From positions 2,278,407 to 2,342,406 of the forward strand of contig CM036160.1 in NCBI GenBank assembly GCA_020631735.1: 64,000 bases of DNA. The letters are read 5' to 3'. Shown piece after piece: positions 61,133-64,000 of this stretch. Position 1 is the stretch's first letter; every line of letters starts with the position of its first letter. Source of the DNA: Saccharum officinarum. Taxonomy: Eukaryota > Streptophyta > Magnoliopsida > Poales > Poaceae. Under the pieces are notes generated by a model. It ran no database searches. It was given only the letters and a program-made list of their open reading frames with translations, and was not told where the DNA came from. A program made the translations under genes and the position numbers.

Positions 61133-62579
61133 TGTGGCAGAATCGCCCAATTTAACACACTTTCAGGGCACTTGTCTTCCACTAGATACTAAGTGCCCTG
61201 ATAGTGAGCTAACCCAAGTGATTCCGTCGAGCACACCCAACGGGAGAACTCGAACAATCCACATTTTTCACCTGGGATCCAATAATAAGTACAAGCTTAC
61301 AACACTTAGTCCATTTCATACAACATAGAGTCTTAGAAATCAATTATTACAATATCAGGGTTCAGAGTGCGATAAATTAAACAACGGAAATAAAAGAAAC
61401 ATCTAGCGGAGTGAAATGAGAATCCGTCTGTGCCCACCAAAAGAATCCTCCACACAAGGCCTATCTGCTCAAGGTGCACCTGCAACAAGGGTAAAATAAA
61501 CCCTAAGTACACAATGTACTCGCAAGACTTACCCAACTGAGAAATATATTTCCTGACTCTCAAGGATTATGATAGGCTTTATGGCTTGTGGGTTTCTTGT
61601 TTGCGGAAAGCAGCACTAAGAGTGTGTCCTTAATTCCTTACTTTTAGTAGCCGCATTTTATTTATTATCCAACCTTCTATATAAGCACCTAGTCTATAAT
61701 CAAGCAGGGTTTAGCAATCAAAACCATTTCTTCATCTTTCAACCGTCATTTTTACTATGGTGCCAGAGCGTAGTCAAGCCGTACCGTCACGTAGAAATGG
61801 CGATTTGTGAATCAATGTGCCCAACTGGGTACCCAAAAAAACACATGCCTCGCTTGCACCCCAGGTACAAACGAGACCAACCCGTTCCACTAGTTCTAGG
61901 TCCCGTCCAAACTTAGACTCCAAGCCCCCACACTTGAGGCCCAGCCTCAATACGGTGCTTAGACCTCCACCTATCCTCCGCTTCCAATCAGTCGGTCTGA
62001 AAAGAGCCGGAGTCCATGACAAGAGAGTAACAAGCCTTCTCGCTCCCATAAGCAAGTATGTGCTCGGGGTAATAAGTCTGTGACTTGACCAGGGTCCATG
62101 CAACGAACGGTCCTTAATTGACATGGATAGGGAAACAGTGCAACCAGCTATGCCCGTGGCTGTGGGACACAACTTGTTACCCACCAATACCCATACCATA
62201 TCCCTCGGTCACCATTTCGTTTCCAACATTTTATCATGAATGTAAAAATAGTAATAACACCTATTGTGAGTAACGACAGTTACTCATGCTACGTTTAACC
62301 TAAGCAAAGCAAGCTATACGATCCTGTACTAGTAAGACTCATGGGTAGATATATATGCATGTGGGTATCATAAAATTCCTGCAACGTAAATGCACATCAT
62401 TTAAATATATATAATGGTTTGCAAATAAGGGTTATGCACCGGGGCTTGCCTTGGACAGGGTGCAAGTCAGAGGTGTCAGTCACGGTGGCTCCTAGAACTC
62501 CTCTGGCACGAAGATCTCCTCCTCGTACTCCTCAATGACTTCCTTGTAGTCCTACTCCTCCGTGGCCACGTACTCGACT
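61133..62579 (-). mobile_element. LTR retrotransposon end (probably Ty3/Gypsy), minus strand, running into a gap
   Basis: On the minus strand it ends ...GGGCGATTCTGCCACA at 61133, inside the block copy B repeat (AAGGCATG|TGTGG). The text resembles long grass Gypsy LTRs: an acidic EEYEEEIFVPEEF tail near 62490-62540, and a GTAAGTCTTGCGAG...TTGTTGCAG intron-like segment near 61540-61470. The inner boundary of the LTR was not found before the N gap. Class assignment is by overall resemblance only. Confidence 0.55.
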
Positions 62580-62679
62580 NNNNNNNNNNNNNNNNNNNNN
62601 NNNNNNNNNNNNNNNNNNNNNNNNNNNNNNNNNNNNNNNNNNNNNNNNNNNNNNNNNNNNNNNNNNNNNNNNNNNNNNN
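62580..62679. other. Assembly gap, 100 N
   Basis: Exactly 100 N of unknown true size. Unlike the first gap, the flanks show no overlap within this window. Confidence 0.99.
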
Positions 62680-63077
62680 AAGCACTTAATTGTGGGCATC
62701 TATCAATTGGTAGCTTTGATACTGAAATATACACATCCGGGATGTGTATGTGGAAAGTATTTAATTTACTGCTTTTCTTGTGTGTTTATTATGGAATTGT
62801 TGGGCTGCAATGAAATTTTCTGCAGGTACACTAACAGCGTAACGAGTAGACCGATAGTTTCGTTATATGAGAGAACGTATGTATGCCACCGCCTAGCGTT
62901 AAAACTTTAGGTTTCTACTAAGGTGAGAGGGCGTACGGAACGTGCATGCATCATGTTTAAATATATCATACATATCATTTACTCCCTCCTTAAAAATTTC
63001 TGTACTCCCGACTAAAGTAAATTTCGTATCCCCTAAATGATCCTCACTTTAAGTCGTATCTTATCTTGTTGCTACAG

Positions 63078-63692
63078 ATGGCACGTACCAAGAGGACCGC
63101 TCGTAAGTCCACTGGGGGCAGGGCACCGCGTCACCAGCTCGCTCCACGTGAGCCCCGCCCTGAGCCTACTGAGGTGGAAAGGCTGAGGGCAGAGCTGGCA
63201 GAGGTGACTGCTGCTAGGGATGCAGCACGGCAACAACTGGAACAAGTGATTCATGATCGTGATCAAGAAACGCTTGCAGTCCAGAGGTTGACAGTGGCAA
63301 ACCGCAACTGTCAACGCATGTTGGTCCGTGTGATGGAACAGAGGGATGAAGCCTGGCACGAGGAGAACGTTCTGAGAGCTCGCCAGTTTGAGCTTGAGCA
63401 ACAGTTGGAGAACGCTGAAGAATACAATGATAATCTTCATGAAGAAGTGCATCGCATGAACAACGAGCTTAATCCCCTGCTACCTAGAAACAACAATGTA
63501 GATGAAGATATGGGATCAGGCATCTTCATGGCTGAGGATGATGATGAAGTGGAGGTTGATGGACCGCAGGATGCCCCACCTGCAGAAGCACCAGAGGAAG
63601 AGCCAGAAGAAGAAGAAGACGAGGAGTTAGAGCCTGTCAGTGATGAGGACGGCGGGGAAATCCATGACACCGACTCGGGGGATGATGCTTAG
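63078..63692 (+). CDS. Histone H3 tail-like protein with coiled coil and acidic tail
   Basis: 204 codons with no break. After Met, residues 1-21 (ARTKRTARKSTGG, then RAPRHQLA) match the canonical H3 tail at 18 of 21 positions. Arg2, Thr3, Lys4, Arg8, Lys9, Ser10 and Thr11 are kept; Gln5, Lys14 and Lys18 are replaced by Arg, Arg and His, and position 23 is Arg. No histone fold follows. Residues ~30-135 form a Glu/Gln/Arg-rich heptad pattern (coiled coil) and ~140-204 a very acidic tail (EEEPEEEEDEELEP). The start at 63078 was chosen because the match begins there; an earlier ATG at 63066 would add MLLQ, and the sequence before 63078 (ttgttgctacag) looks like a 3' splice site. It may be an accessory ORF of the neighbouring LTR element, antisense to it, or a host gene beyond the gap. 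Function unknown. Confidence 0.75.
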   Translation: MARTKRTARKSTGGRAPRHQLAPREPRPEPTEVERLRAELAEVTAARDAARQQLEQVIHDRDQETLAVQRLTVANRNCQRMLVRVMEQRDEAWHEENVLRARQFELEQQLENAEEYNDNLHEEVHRMNNELNPLLPRNNNVDEDMGSGIFMAEDDDEVEVDGPQDAPPAEAPEEEPEEEEDEELEPVSDEDGGEIHDTDSGDDA

Positions 63693-64000
63693 AGTAGTCA
63701 TCACGTGCCTTTAATGTTAGGATCGTCTTTTGTGCCCTCCCTGTGAAGGAGTGAGGCCTTGTAATAACTTGACTTTGGGTTGTAAGGTTGAACCGTATGT
63801 TTTCGGAATGTAGTTTGAACCTGTTAATTTCGATCACAACTTGATGTCTTATTATGTTGCGTTCGATGATGGTGTCACGATTAGCACCCTTCGGTGCCGC
63901 GACGAAACCGAGGGCCTCCTATGGCGCGCGACATAAGGCTGTGCTGCTTGGCACGCGCAGGTATCGAGGTGGCTAGTCATGATCCACCATGGAACTCTTC
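63693..64000. other. Downstream of the H3-tail ORF, no further gene
   Basis: A 3' UTR-like stretch with TGTAATAACTTG at about 63760, then GC-richer DNA (GTGCCGCGACGAAACCGAGG) to the window end. No domain on either strand. Confidence 0.4.

Noticed and set aside
63078..63160. Genuine histone H3 gene
   Set aside because: Similarity ends after about 21 residues; there is no histone fold, and a coiled coil and acidic tail follow instead.

Overview
The window is nuclear DNA of a grass (Poaceae), probably a panicoid. The evidence is GC-rich, Kozak-led grass genes, Stowaway and Tourist-like MITEs, a tRNA-derived SINE, a Helitron, grass LTR elements, and AT-rich introns beside very GC-rich exons. I cannot name the species. 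It is draft assembly sequence with two exact 100-N spacers (20844-20943 and 62580-62679).

Layout. (1) 1-909, minus strand: a Werner-type 3'-5' exonuclease gene, cut by the window edge. (2) 910-7119: gene-free DNA crowded with MITEs; 1068-2938 is one copy of a block that recurs at 54757-61132. (3) 7120-20843: a GDSL esterase/lipase-like gene. A 3.9 kb hAT transposon sits in its first intron, a 5.9 kb element with hairpin ends in its second, and the 3' end of a LINE lies downstream. (4) 20944-34690: the same 13.7 kb again. It runs exactly from the first base after the gap to the last base before the gap, so it is almost certainly an unmerged contig overlap and not a real duplication. (5) About 33240-51727: a three-level nest. 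An old plus-strand LINE (LINE2) received a minus-strand LINE (LINE1, 16-bp target duplication), and LINE1 received a Copia element with identical LTRs (34769-40902). A probable solo LTR also interrupts LINE2. (6) 51728-54756: LTR-like repeats. (7) 54899-59701: a non-autonomous Helitron whose empty site is preserved at 1505/1506. It carries a broken PWI-domain (SRRM1-like) gene, other gene scraps, a hAT-like MITE, a Tourist-like MITE and two SINE copies. (8) From 61133: the LTR end of a minus-strand retrotransposon, then the second gap. Beyond it, at 63078-63692, is an intact ORF whose first 21 residues after Met match the histone H3 tail at 18 positions, followed by a coiled coil and an acidic tail.

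The only genes with host-like features are the exonuclease (which lacks its first catalytic acid pair) and the GDSL gene (which lacks its catalytic Ser and His and is broken by insertions). The rest is transposon-derived. The most unusual items are the H3-tail-bearing ORF and an array of seven hairpins in the Copia leader that share a CCAACG-type loop although their stems differ.
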